A stretch of DNA of 64,000 bases from Aliiroseovarius zhejiangensis (GCF_014656375.1 NZ_BNCH01000003.1:248001-312000), one strand, 5' to 3'. Positions 1 through 9,294 are shown, counted from the first letter of the stretch. The notes: generated from the letters alone by a model not told the origin. A program made the numbers and translations.

Positions 1-393
1 TTTGACCTGGTGTCGCCCGAGCGCAGCCTGGCCTCGCTTCAGGCAACGGCGGTTCAACTGCCGGGGACGGATGGCGATATGACGGCCATGGCGAACCACG
101 CGCCGACCATCACGACGCTGCGCCCCGGTATCGTTCGCGTCGAAGCGCCGGAAGGTAACGCCGAATTCGCCGTGACCGGGGGCTTTGCAGAAGTGACCGC
201 CACGGGCACGTCGGTTCTGGCTGAACGCGCCGTGCCGGTGTCGGAAATGACGCAAGAGATCCTGGATGCCTTCGTCTCGGACGCCGCTGCAGCGTCAGAA
301 AACGCAACGGCTGAAAACCTGGACGAGTTGGCCAAGCGTACGGTGGATATCGCCGCAATGGCTGATGCATTGGGGCTGACCGTCAAGGCCTGA
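1..393 (+). CDS. atpC: ATP synthase F1 epsilon subunit (5' truncated by window)
   Basis: Epsilon subunit of the F1 sector of the proton ATP synthase, linking the rotor stalk to the c-ring at the inner face of the membrane. The reading frame is open from base 1 (FDLVSPERS...), which normally lies a few residues after the start methionine, so only the extreme N-terminus is missing. The beta-sandwich domain covers about residues 1-85 (TMANHAP-type and GFAEV motifs visible as TAMANHAPT and GGFAEV) and the C-terminal helical part ends in LGLTVKA. A strong terminator follows, so this is the last gene of an atp operon lying to the left. Family assignment is secure. Confidence 0.95.
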   Translation, partial: FDLVSPERSLASLQATAVQLPGTDGDMTAMANHAPTITTLRPGIVRVEAPEGNAEFAVTGGFAEVTATGTSVLAERAVPVSEMTQEILDAFVSDAAAASENATAENLDELAKRTVDIAAMADALGLTVKA

Positions 394-416
394 TCGCCCG
401 ACCAACCCGTTTCTTG

Positions 417-446
417 AAAGCCCCGCCTGGACCGGCGGGGCTTTTT
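417..446 (+). terminator. Rho-independent terminator after atpC
   Basis: A 10-bp stem (AAGCCCCGCC / GGCGGGGCTT) with a short loop is followed by a T run. It starts 24 bases after the atpC stop and ends the atp operon. The next gene starts about 40 bases downstream. Confidence 0.85.
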
Positions 447-486
447 GCATTTGCGCCCGACGCAGGAAGTCGTCAGAGATACGCGC

Positions 487-1701
487 ATGACCGAAGCCCG
501 CCCGACACCCAACCGCACCGCCATCTGGTTCATCCTGGCGACGATCCTGCTGGACGCTGTGGGGATCGGCATCGTGTTCCCGATCATGCCGGACCTGATG
601 CTGCGGGTTGGCGCCGACAGCACCGCTGACGGTGCGTTCTGGGGCGGGATTCTGATGGCGTCCTACGCGGCGATGCAGTTTCTGTTCGCGCCGATCATCG
701 GCGGCATTTCCGACAGCCTGGGGCGCCGGCCCGTGCTCTTGCTGGCGCTTGTTGCGTTGACGGTCGACTATGTGGTCATGGCGCTGGTGACGACCTTCTG
801 GTGGCTGCTGGCCGGGCGCATTCTGGCGGGGATCGCCGGGGCGACCTATATCACTGCGACAGCCTATCTGGCCGACATCTCGCGGCCAGAGGACCGGGCT
901 GCCAATTTCGGCCTGATCGGGGCGACCTTCGGGATCGGCTTCGTGATGGGACCGGCCATCGGCGGTTTTGTCGCCAGTTTCCACCTTTCGGCCCCGTTCT
1001 GGCTGGCGGCGGTGTTTGCCGGGCTGAACGTGGCACTGGGCCTGTTCGTCCTGCCCGAAAGCCTGCCCCCCGAGAAACGGCGCGCGTTTCGGCGGCGCGA
1101 CCTGAACCCGTTCGGCTCGATCCTAGATGCGTTCAAACTGCCGGGGCTGGGCCTGCCCCTGGCGCTGATCTTCCTGTTCGAGTTTGCCAATTTGGTCTAT
1201 CCGACGCTTTGGGCTTTCTGGACACGCGAGATGTTCGGATGGAGCACCGCGCTGATCGGCCTGACGCTGGCCGCTTATGGCATCGCGGTGGCGTTTACCC
1301 AGGGCGTTGTCATGCGCCTGATCATCCCGCGTTTGGGCGAGTTTCGGACGCTGATCTTCGCCATCATCTGCGCCATCCTTGCCTTCGCAATTTTTGGCAT
1401 CACGGGCAGCGCCTATGTCATGTTCGCCGCCATCCTGATTGCCGCACTGGCCGATATGGCGCCGCCCACCATGACCGCGATGATGGCCAACATGGTCGAT
1501 GAGGACCGTCAGGGGCTGCTGCAAGGCGTGATTGCCAGCCTGGGTTCAATCGCGGCTGTGATCGGGCCGATGCTGGTCACATGGATCTTTCAGGTTTTCG
1601 CGGCTGCAGAGGGGGCGATCTATCTGCCCGGCGCGCCATTTCTGTTTTCCGGCGCGCTGGTGGTTGTGCTGTTTCCCTTTTTCCTGCGTCTTGGCCGGTA
1701 G
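487..1701 (+). CDS. MFS drug/tetracycline-type exporter (TCR/Tet family)
   Basis: A 404-residue major facilitator superfamily protein, predicted to be an inner-membrane proton antiporter. About twelve hydrophobic segments are visible. The motif A loop between TM2 and TM3 is present as GGISDSLGRRP (about residues 72-82), and the N-terminal TM1 motif DAVGIGIVFPIMPDL is typical of TetA-like proteins. I chose ATG 487 rather than the upstream in-frame codon at 445, because 445 lies inside the atpC terminator. Neighbours are unrelated, so the substrate cannot be inferred. Family membership is sure and drug specificity is not. Confidence 0.85.
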   Translation: MTEARPTPNRTAIWFILATILLDAVGIGIVFPIMPDLMLRVGADSTADGAFWGGILMASYAAMQFLFAPIIGGISDSLGRRPVLLLALVALTVDYVVMALVTTFWWLLAGRILAGIAGATYITATAYLADISRPEDRAANFGLIGATFGIGFVMGPAIGGFVASFHLSAPFWLAAVFAGLNVALGLFVLPESLPPEKRRAFRRRDLNPFGSILDAFKLPGLGLPLALIFLFEFANLVYPTLWAFWTREMFGWSTALIGLTLAAYGIAVAFTQGVVMRLIIPRLGEFRTLIFAIICAILAFAIFGITGSAYVMFAAILIAALADMAPPTMTAMMANMVDEDRQGLLQGVIASLGSIAAVIGPMLVTWIFQVFAAAEGAIYLPGAPFLFSGALVVVLFPFFLRLGR

Positions 1702-1770
1702 CCAACGCTTGTCACCCGGCCACGTTTGGGGTCTGCTGTCGAGACGAAGATATGCACGAGGCCGGCAAAC

Positions 1771-2118
1771 ATGCGCAGGATCCGAACTCACAAGGTCGGG
1801 GTGGACCAAGGCAGCACGATCTTGTTCTCGGATTTTGAACATGATGGGGTCATGTGGACGGGCAGCGGCCCGCGAAAACTGACAACCCGCATCGAGTTTT
1901 CAGAAAGCTACCTGACCCCGCCTTCGGTGCATGTCAGCGTGTCGATGTGGGATTTGGACAATCGCACCAATGCGCGGGCCGACATATCGGCCGAGAACGT
2001 GACAGAGGACGGGTTTCAAATCGTATTCCGCACCTGGGGCGATACACGCGTCGCACGGCTGCGCGTGGACTGGACGGCGATCGGTGAAGTCAGCAGCGAA
2101 GAGGATTGGGACGTCTGA
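1771..2118 (+). CDS. H-type lectin domain protein
   Basis: A small protein of 115 residues from ATG 1771 (MRRIRTHKVGVDQG). The motif run FSDFEHDGVMW, the FSESY...P.VHVS region and the C-terminal IVFRTWGDTRVARLRV segment match the H-type lectin fold (beta-sandwich first known from discoidin and snail agglutinins), which is frequent in Roseobacter genomes. No signal peptide is visible, so it is probably cytoplasmic. An upstream in-frame start at 1726 would add a non-conserved 15-residue tail. The sugar ligand and cellular role are unknown. It lies 69 bases after the MFS gene and may be co-transcribed. Confidence 0.75.
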   Translation: MRRIRTHKVGVDQGSTILFSDFEHDGVMWTGSGPRKLTTRIEFSESYLTPPSVHVSVSMWDLDNRTNARADISAENVTEDGFQIVFRTWGDTRVARLRVDWTAIGEVSSEEDWDV

Positions 2119-2135
2119 CCGACCCTTCGGCCATC

Positions 2136-2159
2136 AAAAAAAGGCCCCGAAGGGCCTTT
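2136..2159 (-). terminator. Terminator of prs
   Basis: An 8-bp stem (AAAGGCCC / GGGCCTTT) around a CGAA loop. On the minus strand it is followed by seven Ts (plus-strand A run 2136-2142). It lies 24 bases past the prs stop and can also stop transcription arriving from the lectin gene. Confidence 0.85.
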
Positions 2160-2183
2160 GATGTCGTTGAGTGTCGAAGGGGA

Positions 2184-3197
2184 TCAGGAATACATCCCTT
2201 CATACAGCGGCTCCAGCGTGTCGTGATCGAACAGCGATGACACCGAGGTGCCGCCCCAGATGTTCAGGATCGCCTGTGCAAACATCGGCGCGGTGGGGAC
2301 AATGCGGATATTGGGGGCGTTCTTCACGGGATCGGTCGGTTGGATCGAATCCGTGATGACAAGCGATTTCATGACGGATTTTGACACCCGCTCGACCGCC
2401 GGGCCGGACATCACGCCGTGGGTGATATAGGAATGCACCTCTTGCGCGCCGTTTTCCATCAGAACCTCTGCGGCCTTGCACAATGTGCCGGCGGTGTCGC
2501 AGATGTCGTCGATGATGATGCAGCGTTTGCCCTCGACATTGCCGATCACGGTCATCTCGGCCACTTCGCCTGCTTTCTCGCGGCGCTTGTCGACGATGGC
2601 CAGCGGGGCGTTGATGCGTTTGGCCAGTTCGCGCGCGCGGGCCACACCGCCCACGTCAGGCGAAATCACCATCACCTCGTCCAGGCAATCCTTGAAATGA
2701 TGTTTGACGTCCAGCGCAAAAATCGGGCTGGCATAGAGGTTGTCCACCGGAATGTCGAAAAAGCCCTGAATCTGGGCCGCGTGCAGGTCCATGGTCAGGA
2801 CCCGTTCAATCCCCGACTGGGCGATCAGGTTGGCCACCAGCTTGGCCGAAATCGGCGTGCGGGCCTTTGTGCGGCGATCCTGCCGTGCGTAACCGAAATA
2901 GGGGATCACGGCGGTGACGCGTGACGCAGACGACCGGCGCAGCGTGTCCGAGATGATCAGAAGCTCCATCAGGTTGTCGTTGGCCGGGTTCGAGGTGGGC
3001 TGGATGATGAACATATCCTCGCCGCGCACATTCTCGTAAATCTCGACAAAGACTTCCTGATCGTTGAAGCGTTCGACCCGCGCATCGACCAGCCCGACCG
3101 AGGATCCGCGGTGCATCGACATGCGCTTGGCAACGGCCTGGGCAAGCGGGCGATTGGCATTGCCCGAGATAAGTTTCGGTTCGGTGGTGGATGGCAT
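2184..3197 (-). CDS. prs: Ribose-phosphate pyrophosphokinase (PRPP synthetase)
   Basis: Makes 5-phosphoribosyl-1-pyrophosphate from ribose-5-phosphate and ATP, the precursor of purines, pyrimidines, histidine, tryptophan and NAD. It has 337 residues from the ATG at 3197 ([12 protein letters not shown]), the normal family length. An in-frame start at 3281 would add a 28-residue tail without family similarity. Diagnostic motifs: [17 protein letters not shown], the ATP flexible loop [17 protein letters not shown], the divalent metal site [12 protein letters not shown], and the ribose-phosphate loop with [13 protein letters not shown]. It is monocistronic with its own terminator, and divergent from the isomerase gene at 3304. 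Confidence 0.96.
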   Translation of the reverse strand: MPSTTEPKLISGNANRPLAQAVAKRMSMHRGSSVGLVDARVERFNDQEVFVEIYENVRGEDMFIIQPTSNPANDNLMELLIISDTLRRSSASRVTAVIPYFGYARQDRRTKARTPISAKLVANLIAQSGIERVLTMDLHAAQIQGFFDIPVDNLYASPIFALDVKHHFKDCLDEVMVISPDVGGVARARELAKRINAPLAIVDKRREKAGEVAEMTVIGNVEGKRCIIIDDICDTAGTLCKAAEVLMENGAQEVHSYITHGVMSGPAVERVSKSVMKSLVITDSIQPTDPVKNAPNIRIVPTAPMFAQAILNIWGGTSVSSLFDHDTLEPLYEGMYS

Positions 3198-3303
3198 GGC
3201 AGCAGTTCCCGGCGTGGTCTGTGTGACAGAATCGTGACGTTGACACCCCTTAGCATCGGGATAGATTCCTTGGAACAGCAATGGGGCAACAGGGGCCGGA
3301 AAA

Positions 3304-3906
3304 ATGACGCAGATCGACTATTATTTCACGGTATTGTCGCCCTGGGCCTATCTGGCCGGATCGCGGCTTGAGGACATGGCCGCGCGGCATGGCGCAGGAG
3401 TCACCTACAAACCGTTGGATATCGGGCAGCTTTTCATGCGCACGGGCGGGACGCTTCCCAAGGACCGTCACCCGTCGCGGATGGACTATCGAATGCAGGA
3501 GTTGAAACGGTGGTCCAAGGCGCTGGACTTGCCGATGAACCACACACCCGCCCACTGGCCCACCAACGGTGCCCCCGCGTCCTATGCGATCATCGCGGCG
3601 CAGTCTGCGGGCGGCGGGGATCTTGGTGCGCTGGTGCACGGCATCATGCGCGCCTGCTGGGTCGACGAAAAGGACATAGCGCAGGACGAGGTGATCAAGG
3701 CCTGCCTGTCGGATGCGGGCTATGATCCCGGCCTTGCCGATCGCGGTCTTCTGGCCGGGGCCGAGGCCTATGGCCGCAATCTGGAAGACGCGGTCAGCGC
3801 GGGGGTATTCGGCTCACCCTTTTACGTTTGCGATGATGGCGAGAAGTTCTGGGGACAGGATCGTCTTGATGCATTGGACAGGCATCTGGGTGATAAAAAC
3901 GGATGA
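3304..3906 (+). CDS. 2-hydroxychromene-2-carboxylate isomerase / DsbA-fold kappa-GST-like protein
   Basis: A 200-residue thioredoxin-fold protein of the DsbA superfamily, close to 2-hydroxychromene-2-carboxylate isomerases, which use glutathione. The N-terminal motif [16 protein letters not shown] carries the Ser (residue 12) that replaces the DsbA active-site cysteine. The C-terminal [21 protein letters not shown] is the GSP(F/T)F...FWGQDRL signature. It overlaps the next gene by 4 bases (ATGA at 3903), so the two are translationally coupled. No naphthalene-degradation genes are nearby, so the true substrate is unknown. Confidence 0.85.
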   Translation: MTQIDYYFTVLSPWAYLAGSRLEDMAARHGAGVTYKPLDIGQLFMRTGGTLPKDRHPSRMDYRMQELKRWSKALDLPMNHTPAHWPTNGAPASYAIIAAQSAGGGDLGALVHGIMRACWVDEKDIAQDEVIKACLSDAGYDPGLADRGLLAGAEAYGRNLEDAVSAGVFGSPFYVCDDGEKFWGQDRLDALDRHLGDKNG

Positions 3907-4733
3907 CCCTTCAGACGCTTGCCGGGCACCAGACCTATTGGCATCGGTCAGGAAATGGGTCGCGTTCTGCGCTGATGATCCATTGCTCGCTGGCGCATTC
4001 CGGCGCCTGGCGGGGTGTTGAACGACAGCTTGCCGATCTGCTGACCATGGTGGCGCTTGATCTGCCCGGCCATGGCCGCAGCGCGGATTGGGACGGTGTC
4101 GGGGATTTTCAGGACACGGCAGTAATAATCACCGAAGCCCTGTGGGATCAGGAATGTCCCGGCCCGATTGACCTGATCGGGCACAGTTTCGGGGGCACCA
4201 TTGCCCTGCGGCTGGCGCAGCGCCGCCCGGATCTGGTGCGCAGTCTGACCTTGTTTGAACCTGTCGTGTTTGCGGCTGCGCGCGGCAGCAAAGCCTTTGC
4301 CGACAATCTGGACGTGATGAATGGCCCCTTTGCTGCGGCTCTGGACGCGGGCGACCGGATGAAGGCCGCGCATATTTTCAACACCATGTGGGGGCGTGAT
4401 TCGGCATGGCAGGCGTTGCCCATTTCTCAGCGCGAGGATATGGCAAAACGCATACATCTGATCCCGGCAGCAAACGCGGTTATTTATGCTGATGTTCATG
4501 GCCAAGTCGCGCCGGGCGCGTTGGAGCGGGTGAACATGCCGGTTCTGTTGATGGAGGGCACGCGGTCTCCCGCGTTGGTCGGCGCGGTGCATGATGTGCT
4601 GGAGGCCCGTCTGCCGGATGTTCAGCGTCACGTGATTGACGGGGCAGGGCACATGGCCCCGATCACCCATGCGGGCGAAGTTGCGGGCTTGATGTCAGCC
4701 TTCTTGCGCGAAACCGAAAGTCTGGTGGGTTAA
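3903..4733 (+). CDS. Alpha/beta-fold hydrolase
   Basis: A 276-residue alpha/beta hydrolase. The nucleophile elbow is GHSFGG with Ser95, the oxyanion/Pro-Gly loop is DLPGHGRSA, and the catalytic His is in DGAGHMAP (His250). No signal peptide is seen, so it is cytoplasmic. It is coupled to the HCCA-isomerase-like gene by an ATGA overlap, suggesting a two-step pathway on an unknown, probably aromatic or ester, substrate. Its TAA stop overlaps the stop codon of the convergent threonine aldolase (4730-4733), so no terminator separates them. Confidence 0.8.
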   Translation: MTLQTLAGHQTYWHRSGNGSRSALMIHCSLAHSGAWRGVERQLADLLTMVALDLPGHGRSADWDGVGDFQDTAVIITEALWDQECPGPIDLIGHSFGGTIALRLAQRRPDLVRSLTLFEPVVFAAARGSKAFADNLDVMNGPFAAALDAGDRMKAAHIFNTMWGRDSAWQALPISQREDMAKRIHLIPAANAVIYADVHGQVAPGALERVNMPVLLMEGTRSPALVGAVHDVLEARLPDVQRHVIDGAGHMAPITHAGEVAGLMSAFLRETESLVG

Positions 4734-5779
4734 CCCCGGACCAGATCGACAAACCTGTCGATATTCTCTTCGCTCATCGACCAATCCGCCACCATACGTG
4801 CGGTCAGCAGCTCGTCCGGATCTGCACCGTCCAGCGTACCCTCCCAGATGTAATAGGCCGCCCCGGCATCATGCAGACGCTGATGTCCCGCACGGGTCCA
4901 TCCGGCAAAGCTCATGTTGGCCTCCGGCTCATGCAGGAAGGTCACGCCCTCGATCTGTTTCAACCCACGCACCAACCGCGCGTTGGCCGCGTTGGCCCGG
5001 CGGGCAAGGTCGAGCCAAAGGTCATCCGTCAGATAGGCCAGCATTTGCGCGGACAGGAAACGATGCTTGGAAAACAGATGCGCCCCGCGTTTGCGCCGAA
5101 GCTCGAACTCCCACGCGTGTTTCGGGTCAAAAAAGATTACCGCTTCAACCCCCATGCAACCATTCTTGGTGCCACCGAAACTGACCGCGTCGATCCCGGC
5201 TTTCCATGTCATCTCGGCCGGGGAGCAGCCAAGGGCCACCAGCGCATTCGCGAAACGCGCTCCGTCCAGATGGGTGGGCAGGTTGAAAGACTTGGCCAGG
5301 TCGCACAGGGCGGTCAGTTCGGCAACGGAATAGACCGTGCCGCGTTCAGTCACATTGGTAATCGACACCGGGCCACGTTGCGGGCCGTGTACCCCCCGGC
5401 TTTCCTCGGCCTCGATGGCACGGCGCAGGGCTGCCGGGGTTATCTTGGCGTGATCCGACGGGACAAGCGTCAGCTTGGCGCCGCCTGTATAGAATTCCGG
5501 CGCGTTGCACTCATCTTCCTGGATATGCGCCTGAGTCGCGCAAAAAATGGTGTCCCACGGTTGCGACAGGGTGGCCAAGCTGATCGAGTTTGCTGCCGTG
5601 CCAGTCGCCACCAGATAAACCGCGGCGTCGGGCGCTTCGAAAGTATCGCGGATGCGGGCGCGAACCTCGTCCATTATGGCGTCGGCCCCATAGGGCATCG
5701 CATAGCCGTCATTGGCGCGGGTCAACGCCTCCATCACCTTGGGATGGGCGGGGCCGGTGTTGTCAGAGGCAAAAAACAT
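4730..5779 (-). CDS. Low-specificity threonine aldolase family (PLP, fold type I)
   Basis: A 349-residue PLP enzyme that cleaves L-threonine or beta-hydroxy amino acids to glycine and an aldehyde. Visible: FFASDNTGPAHPKVMEAL at the N-terminus, HIQEDECNAPEF, the LPTHLDGARFANALVALG segment carrying the PLP-ring aspartate, and the Schiff-base lysine in SFGGTKNGCMGVEAVIF. Start at ATG 5779 because it overlaps the upstream stop by one base (TGATG), and residues encoded further upstream are not family-like. Last gene of the ribF operon. Stereospecificity (L- versus L-allo-) cannot be told. Confidence 0.88.
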   Translation of the reverse strand: MFFASDNTGPAHPKVMEALTRANDGYAMPYGADAIMDEVRARIRDTFEAPDAAVYLVATGTAANSISLATLSQPWDTIFCATQAHIQEDECNAPEFYTGGAKLTLVPSDHAKITPAALRRAIEAEESRGVHGPQRGPVSITNVTERGTVYSVAELTALCDLAKSFNLPTHLDGARFANALVALGCSPAEMTWKAGIDAVSFGGTKNGCMGVEAVIFFDPKHAWEFELRRKRGAHLFSKHRFLSAQMLAYLTDDLWLDLARRANAANARLVRGLKQIEGVTFLHEPEANMSFAGWTRAGHQRLHDAGAAYYIWEGTLDGADPDELLTARMVADWSMSEENIDRFVDLVRG

Positions 5780-6231
5780 CAATGCGGCTCCTCGATCAGG
5801 TGATCTTCCCATTCCTCTTCGGGCACTTCAAATTCCGGCACCGTCCAGCCCTGCACGCTGCGCCCGGCGGTGTGCACGCTGTCGGGATCACCTGAAATCA
5901 GCGGATGCCAGTCATAAAGCGGCTTACCTTCGTGGCGCAATCGATAGGCGCAGGAGGCGGGCATGAAATACGCCGTTTCGGCAATGTTTTCAGGCGTCAG
6001 AACGATGCATTCCGGTACGAATTGCAGTCGGATGTCATATTGTGAACAGCGGCAGGTCTCACCGTCCAACAGGCGACAGGCCACGCGGGTGAACACGATC
6101 TCGCCCGTATCAGCATCTTCCAGCTTGTTCAGACAGCACTTGCCGCAACCATCGCACAGGGCCTCCCATTCAGAGGGGGTCAGGCGATCAAGCGGCAGTT
6201 CCCAAAAGGTCTTGCGCAGGCTCTGGGTCAT
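5779..6231 (-). CDS. YcgN/YkgJ-type cysteine-cluster protein (UPF0260)
   Basis: A 150-residue protein of the UPF0260/YcgN family, predicted to bind zinc or an iron-sulfur centre through the cluster CDGCGKCCLNKLED near residues 26-39 and later cysteines in VACRLLDGETCRCSQY and CAYRLRHEGKPL. Its function is not established for the family. It is wedged between the Dabb gene (ATGA overlap) and threonine aldolase (TGATG overlap), so it is clearly part of a translationally coupled operon. Start at ATG 6231 fixed by this overlap and by the conserved start MTQSLRKTFWE. Confidence 0.85.
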   Translation of the reverse strand: MTQSLRKTFWELPLDRLTPSEWEALCDGCGKCCLNKLEDADTGEIVFTRVACRLLDGETCRCSQYDIRLQFVPECIVLTPENIAETAYFMPASCAYRLRHEGKPLYDWHPLISGDPDSVHTAGRSVQGWTVPEFEVPEEEWEDHLIEEPH

Positions 6232-6521
6232 CCGTCCGCCATGAAATCTGCAGCCACTCGCAACTCGCGCAGGGGGCGCACCCGCGCGATGGATTGCTGA
6301 TAGAGCGGATGCGCCTTGTAGGCGGCGAGCTGGGCTTCGTCCTTGAATTCTCCGTACACGACCACATCGGGCGAAGGGCCGGGAATAGGGTCGGTCGCGA
6401 AGTTCTCGGCCACTTCCAGGCGCAAGCAATGCGGAATGTCCTTCAGCAGCTCAAGCCCTGCGCGAATTGTGTCGCGATCCTCGGCTCGTTTGGCGGTGAA
6501 GAATACGATATGGCGGATCAT
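6228..6521 (-). CDS. Dabb (stress-responsive dimeric alpha/beta-barrel) family protein
   Basis: A 97-residue ferredoxin-like alpha+beta barrel protein. The start MIRHIVFFTAK and the central VVVYGEFKDEAQLAAYKAHPLYQ are the Dabb/Stress_dabb signatures. Such proteins form dimers, and the family includes enzymes such as olivetolic-acid-type cyclases as well as proteins without known reaction. It overlaps ribF (ATGA at 6518-6521) and the YcgN gene (ATGA at 6228-6231). The sequence gives no catalytic clue to a substrate. Confidence 0.8.
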   Translation of the reverse strand: MIRHIVFFTAKRAEDRDTIRAGLELLKDIPHCLRLEVAENFATDPIPGPSPDVVVYGEFKDEAQLAAYKAHPLYQQSIARVRPLRELRVAADFMADG

Positions 6522-7468
6522 CCTGCGGCCTCCAACCTCGCCAGAATTTCGCGCGCGCGGGTGCAGTCGTCATCCATCTGTGCGATCAGGGCATCAACCC
6601 CGTCAAACACTTGTTCCGGTCGCAGATATTCGATCAACGCGACCGAGATCTGCTCGCCATAAATGTCGCCCTTGAAATCGAAGATGAAGCTCTCAAGGTT
6701 CGGGCGGTTCTCGCCGAACATGGGTCGCGTGCCCATGGATGCAGCGCCACCGTAGCTGCCCTTGTGCGGCCCGGTCAAAATGTCGACCTCGACGACATAA
6801 ACGCCGAATTTGGGGGGATGCAGCCCTTCGATGGACATGTTCGCGGTGGGGTAACCCAGATCACGCCCGCGCTGGTCGCCGCGAATAACCTCGCCTTCGA
6901 TGCGGTGCCAATGGCCCAACATGCGGGCTGCATCACGCGGGCGGCCTTCGCTCAGCGCGTCGCGGATGGCGGTCGAACTCACCTCGCCCACTTCGTCGGA
7001 CATCAGCGGGGCGATGGTCACGCCGAAACCCATCTGCCGACCCAGTGCGGCCATGTCATCGGCCTTGCCCGCGCGGCCCTTGCCGAAATGGAAATCCGCA
7101 CCGATGACCACGTGGTTCAGGCCCAAACCGTCGACAATCACGCGCCGGGCGAACGCCTCGGGGGGCAGGGCGGACAGGGTGTCGTTGAAGCTCAGTTCAT
7201 ACAGTCGCTCGACGCCCAGCTTTTCCAGCCTGTGTGCGCGGGCGTCCGCACTCATCAATCGAAAGGGGGGGCTTTTCGGGGCAAAGTACTGGCGGGGATG
7301 CGGCTCGAAGGTCATCACGCCCAGCGGGGTCTGGCTGGCCTTGGCCTGCGCACGCGCGATGTCGATCACGTATTGATGGCCAAGGTGGACGCCGTCGAAA
7401 TTTCCAATCGCGGCCGAGGCGCCGCGATCTGCTTTGTCGACAAACTGATAGTCCCGCACGATCCGCAT
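6518..7468 (-). CDS. ribF: Bifunctional riboflavin kinase / FAD synthetase
   Basis: Phosphorylates riboflavin to FMN and adenylates FMN to FAD in the cytoplasm. It has 316 residues, normal for the family. The N-terminal nucleotidyltransferase domain shows AIGNFDGVHLGHQ (about 20-32), TFEPHPRQYF, FHFGKGRAG and the SSTAIRDAL motif. The C-terminal flavokinase domain shows GQV-like GEVIRGDQRGRDLGYPTAN and FIFDFKGDIYG. First gene of a four-gene operon whose members overlap by 1-4 bases. Supply of flavin cofactors may be the common theme, but the other three genes are not known flavoenzymes. Confidence 0.95.
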   Translation of the reverse strand: MRIVRDYQFVDKADRGASAAIGNFDGVHLGHQYVIDIARAQAKASQTPLGVMTFEPHPRQYFAPKSPPFRLMSADARAHRLEKLGVERLYELSFNDTLSALPPEAFARRVIVDGLGLNHVVIGADFHFGKGRAGKADDMAALGRQMGFGVTIAPLMSDEVGEVSSTAIRDALSEGRPRDAARMLGHWHRIEGEVIRGDQRGRDLGYPTANMSIEGLHPPKFGVYVVEVDILTGPHKGSYGGAASMGTRPMFGENRPNLESFIFDFKGDIYGEQISVALIEYLRPEQVFDGVDALIAQMDDDCTRAREILARLEAAG

Positions 7469-7545
7469 GTGCTGGCATTATCGCCCCAAGCGATGGGGTG
7501 CAAGTCCAGCGGTGCAGGGCCGTGAGATTTTGTGTTCTGGTCGGA

Positions 7546-7989
7546 TCAGTCGAACTTGGCCGACGGGGCCAGAACCTTCGCTTCACCCTTCAAAACCGGC
7601 TTTCCATCGACCAGACATTCCGTTTTCAGCGTGACGCGCCGCTTGGCGTGGTCGATGTCCAGAACGGTGACTTCGGCCCGTACGGTATCGCCGGGGCGAA
7701 CGGGGGCCAGGAAGGTCAGGCTTTGCCCCATATAGATGGTGCCATGGCCCGGAAGCTGCTCGCCAATCACGGCCGAGATCAGACCCGCCGTCAGCATCCC
7801 GTGGGCAATCCGTCCTTCGAAGATCGTGTCATTGGCATATTCATCGTCCAGATGCACCGGGTTCCGATCGGTCGAGATTTCGGCGAACATCTCGATATCC
7901 CGGTCCGTCACTTCCTTGGTGACATGCCGCGACATGCCGATTTCCAGCTCTTCAATGCAGATCGTGCCGCGCGGGAAATTGTCCAACAT
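7546..7989 (-). CDS. MaoC-like (R)-specific enoyl-CoA hydratase
   Basis: A 147-residue single hot-dog protein of the MaoC/PhaJ type, hydrating trans-2-enoyl-CoA to (R)-3-hydroxyacyl-CoA. The hydratase-2 motif is seen as TDRNPVHLDDEYA with the catalytic pair Asp41 and His46, followed by FEGRIAHGMLTAGLIS. Start at ATG 7989 (MLDNFPRG). The upstream in-frame extension is not conserved and comes from an AT-rich region that probably holds the promoter. No phaC is in the window, so a role in PHA supply or fatty-acid turnover is open. Confidence 0.85.
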   Translation of the reverse strand: MLDNFPRGTICIEELEIGMSRHVTKEVTDRDIEMFAEISTDRNPVHLDDEYANDTIFEGRIAHGMLTAGLISAVIGEQLPGHGTIYMGQSLTFLAPVRPGDTVRAEVTVLDIDHAKRRVTLKTECLVDGKPVLKGEAKVLAPSAKFD

Positions 7990-8184
7990 CTGGATCCTCC
8001 GGTTACAAAAAGACCAATAGCCTTCTGAATTGGCAATAATATTACTTTGCAACTGCAGAAAAGCAAGGGAAAACATCGGTTGGATGGATCAAAGAGCGAT
8101 GGCTGGACGTATGACGCGCGGCCATCGCGGGGTGGCGACGTCCCCCTGACCTGCCTGTTTTTCAAGGCTGAACGGCTGTGAAGC

Positions 8185-9057
8185 CTAGCGCAGATAGCCG
8201 ATCGCGTATGTGGGTGTGATCATCTCGGCCGCGACAAACCGTTCCAACGCTTCTGCATCCGGCTGTTTGCCGGTGCGGGTTTCTTCCCGCGCCAAACCGC
8301 CTGTGATGAACAGAGAATCAATATCTTCACCCTGCGCGCCCTTGATGTCGGTGCGGATCCCATCGCCAATCGCCAGGATACGGGCGTTGTCCACCGACCG
8401 CCCTTCCGCGATCATGCGACGCCGCGCAAGGTCATAGATCGGGGGGTGGGGCTTGCCGAAATACAGGCTTTCGCCGCCCATTTCGGTGTAGAGCTGGGCC
8501 ACGGCGCCCGCGCACCATTCCCGCTGTTCGCCGCGATCCACCACAATATCGGGGTTCGCACAAAGCAGTTTCAACCCGTACTGCTTGGCCAGCAGCAACT
8601 GGGGGCGCAGCGTGTCGGGGTGAGCGTGCGGGTCGAACGGGCCGCAGCAGACGATGCCCTCGGCATGTTCCAACGCGACTTCTTCGATCTCGACCGGATC
8701 ATCAATGATCGCCATCGGGTCGAAGAAGGACCGATCATGCGCCTCGCCCATGAACCAGACCTTGTTGCCTACAGCGCCGGTAAACATCGCCGCCCGCGCG
8801 CTGTCGCCCGAGGTTGCAATGGTGTCCCAGCAATCGCGCGGCACGCCGATCTGGTCCAACTGGCCTTCGACCGAGGTGCGGTGACGCGGGGCGTTGGTTA
8901 CAAGGACGACAAATCCACCGTTTGCGCGAACCTTGCGCAATGCCTCGACCGCCTCCGGGTAAGGATGCACCCCGTCATGCACGCAGCCCCAGAGGTCGAC
9001 GAAATAGGCGTCGTAGGTGCTGGAAATTTCGCTGAGGCTTTCGATGATGCGGGTCAT
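8185..9057 (-). CDS. HAD-superfamily class IIA phosphatase (NagD/PGP-like)
   Basis: A 290-residue HAD hydrolase with a class IIA cap. Motif I is VDLWGCVHDGVHPYP, where DLWG replaces the usual DxDGT, as in the alphaproteobacterial TIGR01459-type branch. Motif II is VLVTNAPR, the lysine is in YFGKPHPPIYDLA, and motif III/IV is AIGDGIRTDIKGAQ. Probably a cytoplasmic sugar-phosphate or phosphoglycolate-type phosphatase, with no substrate assignable. It is the last core-like gene before the lower-GC arsenic region. Confidence 0.85.
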   Translation of the reverse strand: MTRIIESLSEISSTYDAYFVDLWGCVHDGVHPYPEAVEALRKVRANGGFVVLVTNAPRHRTSVEGQLDQIGVPRDCWDTIATSGDSARAAMFTGAVGNKVWFMGEAHDRSFFDPMAIIDDPVEIEEVALEHAEGIVCCGPFDPHAHPDTLRPQLLLAKQYGLKLLCANPDIVVDRGEQREWCAGAVAQLYTEMGGESLYFGKPHPPIYDLARRRMIAEGRSVDNARILAIGDGIRTDIKGAQGEDIDSLFITGGLAREETRTGKQPDAEALERFVAAEMITPTYAIGYLR

Positions 9058-9294
9058 GGCGCGGCTCCTTGGGTCTCAAGGAAGGTATGGCAGAGGGGGA
9101 CGGAGGTGGCTAGGGGGATATGCCGGGTATGGTCTGCTTCGCGGGACGAACCTGCCATTCAATCCAGATGGATCAATGACTGCTTTGAACCGGTTTGCAT
9201 GACGGTAGGTCGTGCGAGCCACCGCCAACTTCTTAAACAGCCGATCCCTTGTTTAAGCCCAAGCAAGTTCAATCACCCGCATCTGTCGGAGTGT
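9058..9294. other. Intergenic spacer without recognised gene
   Basis: Between the HAD gene start and the broken Cys-rich gene. I see no convincing ORF, RNA gene or repeat. Base composition is less GC-rich than the flanking HAD gene. It marks the left edge of the arsenic region. Confidence 0.4.

Noticed and set aside
3198-3281. Longer prs start at 3281
   Set aside because: The extra 28 residues do not resemble PRPP synthetases, and the ATG at 3197 gives the usual length.
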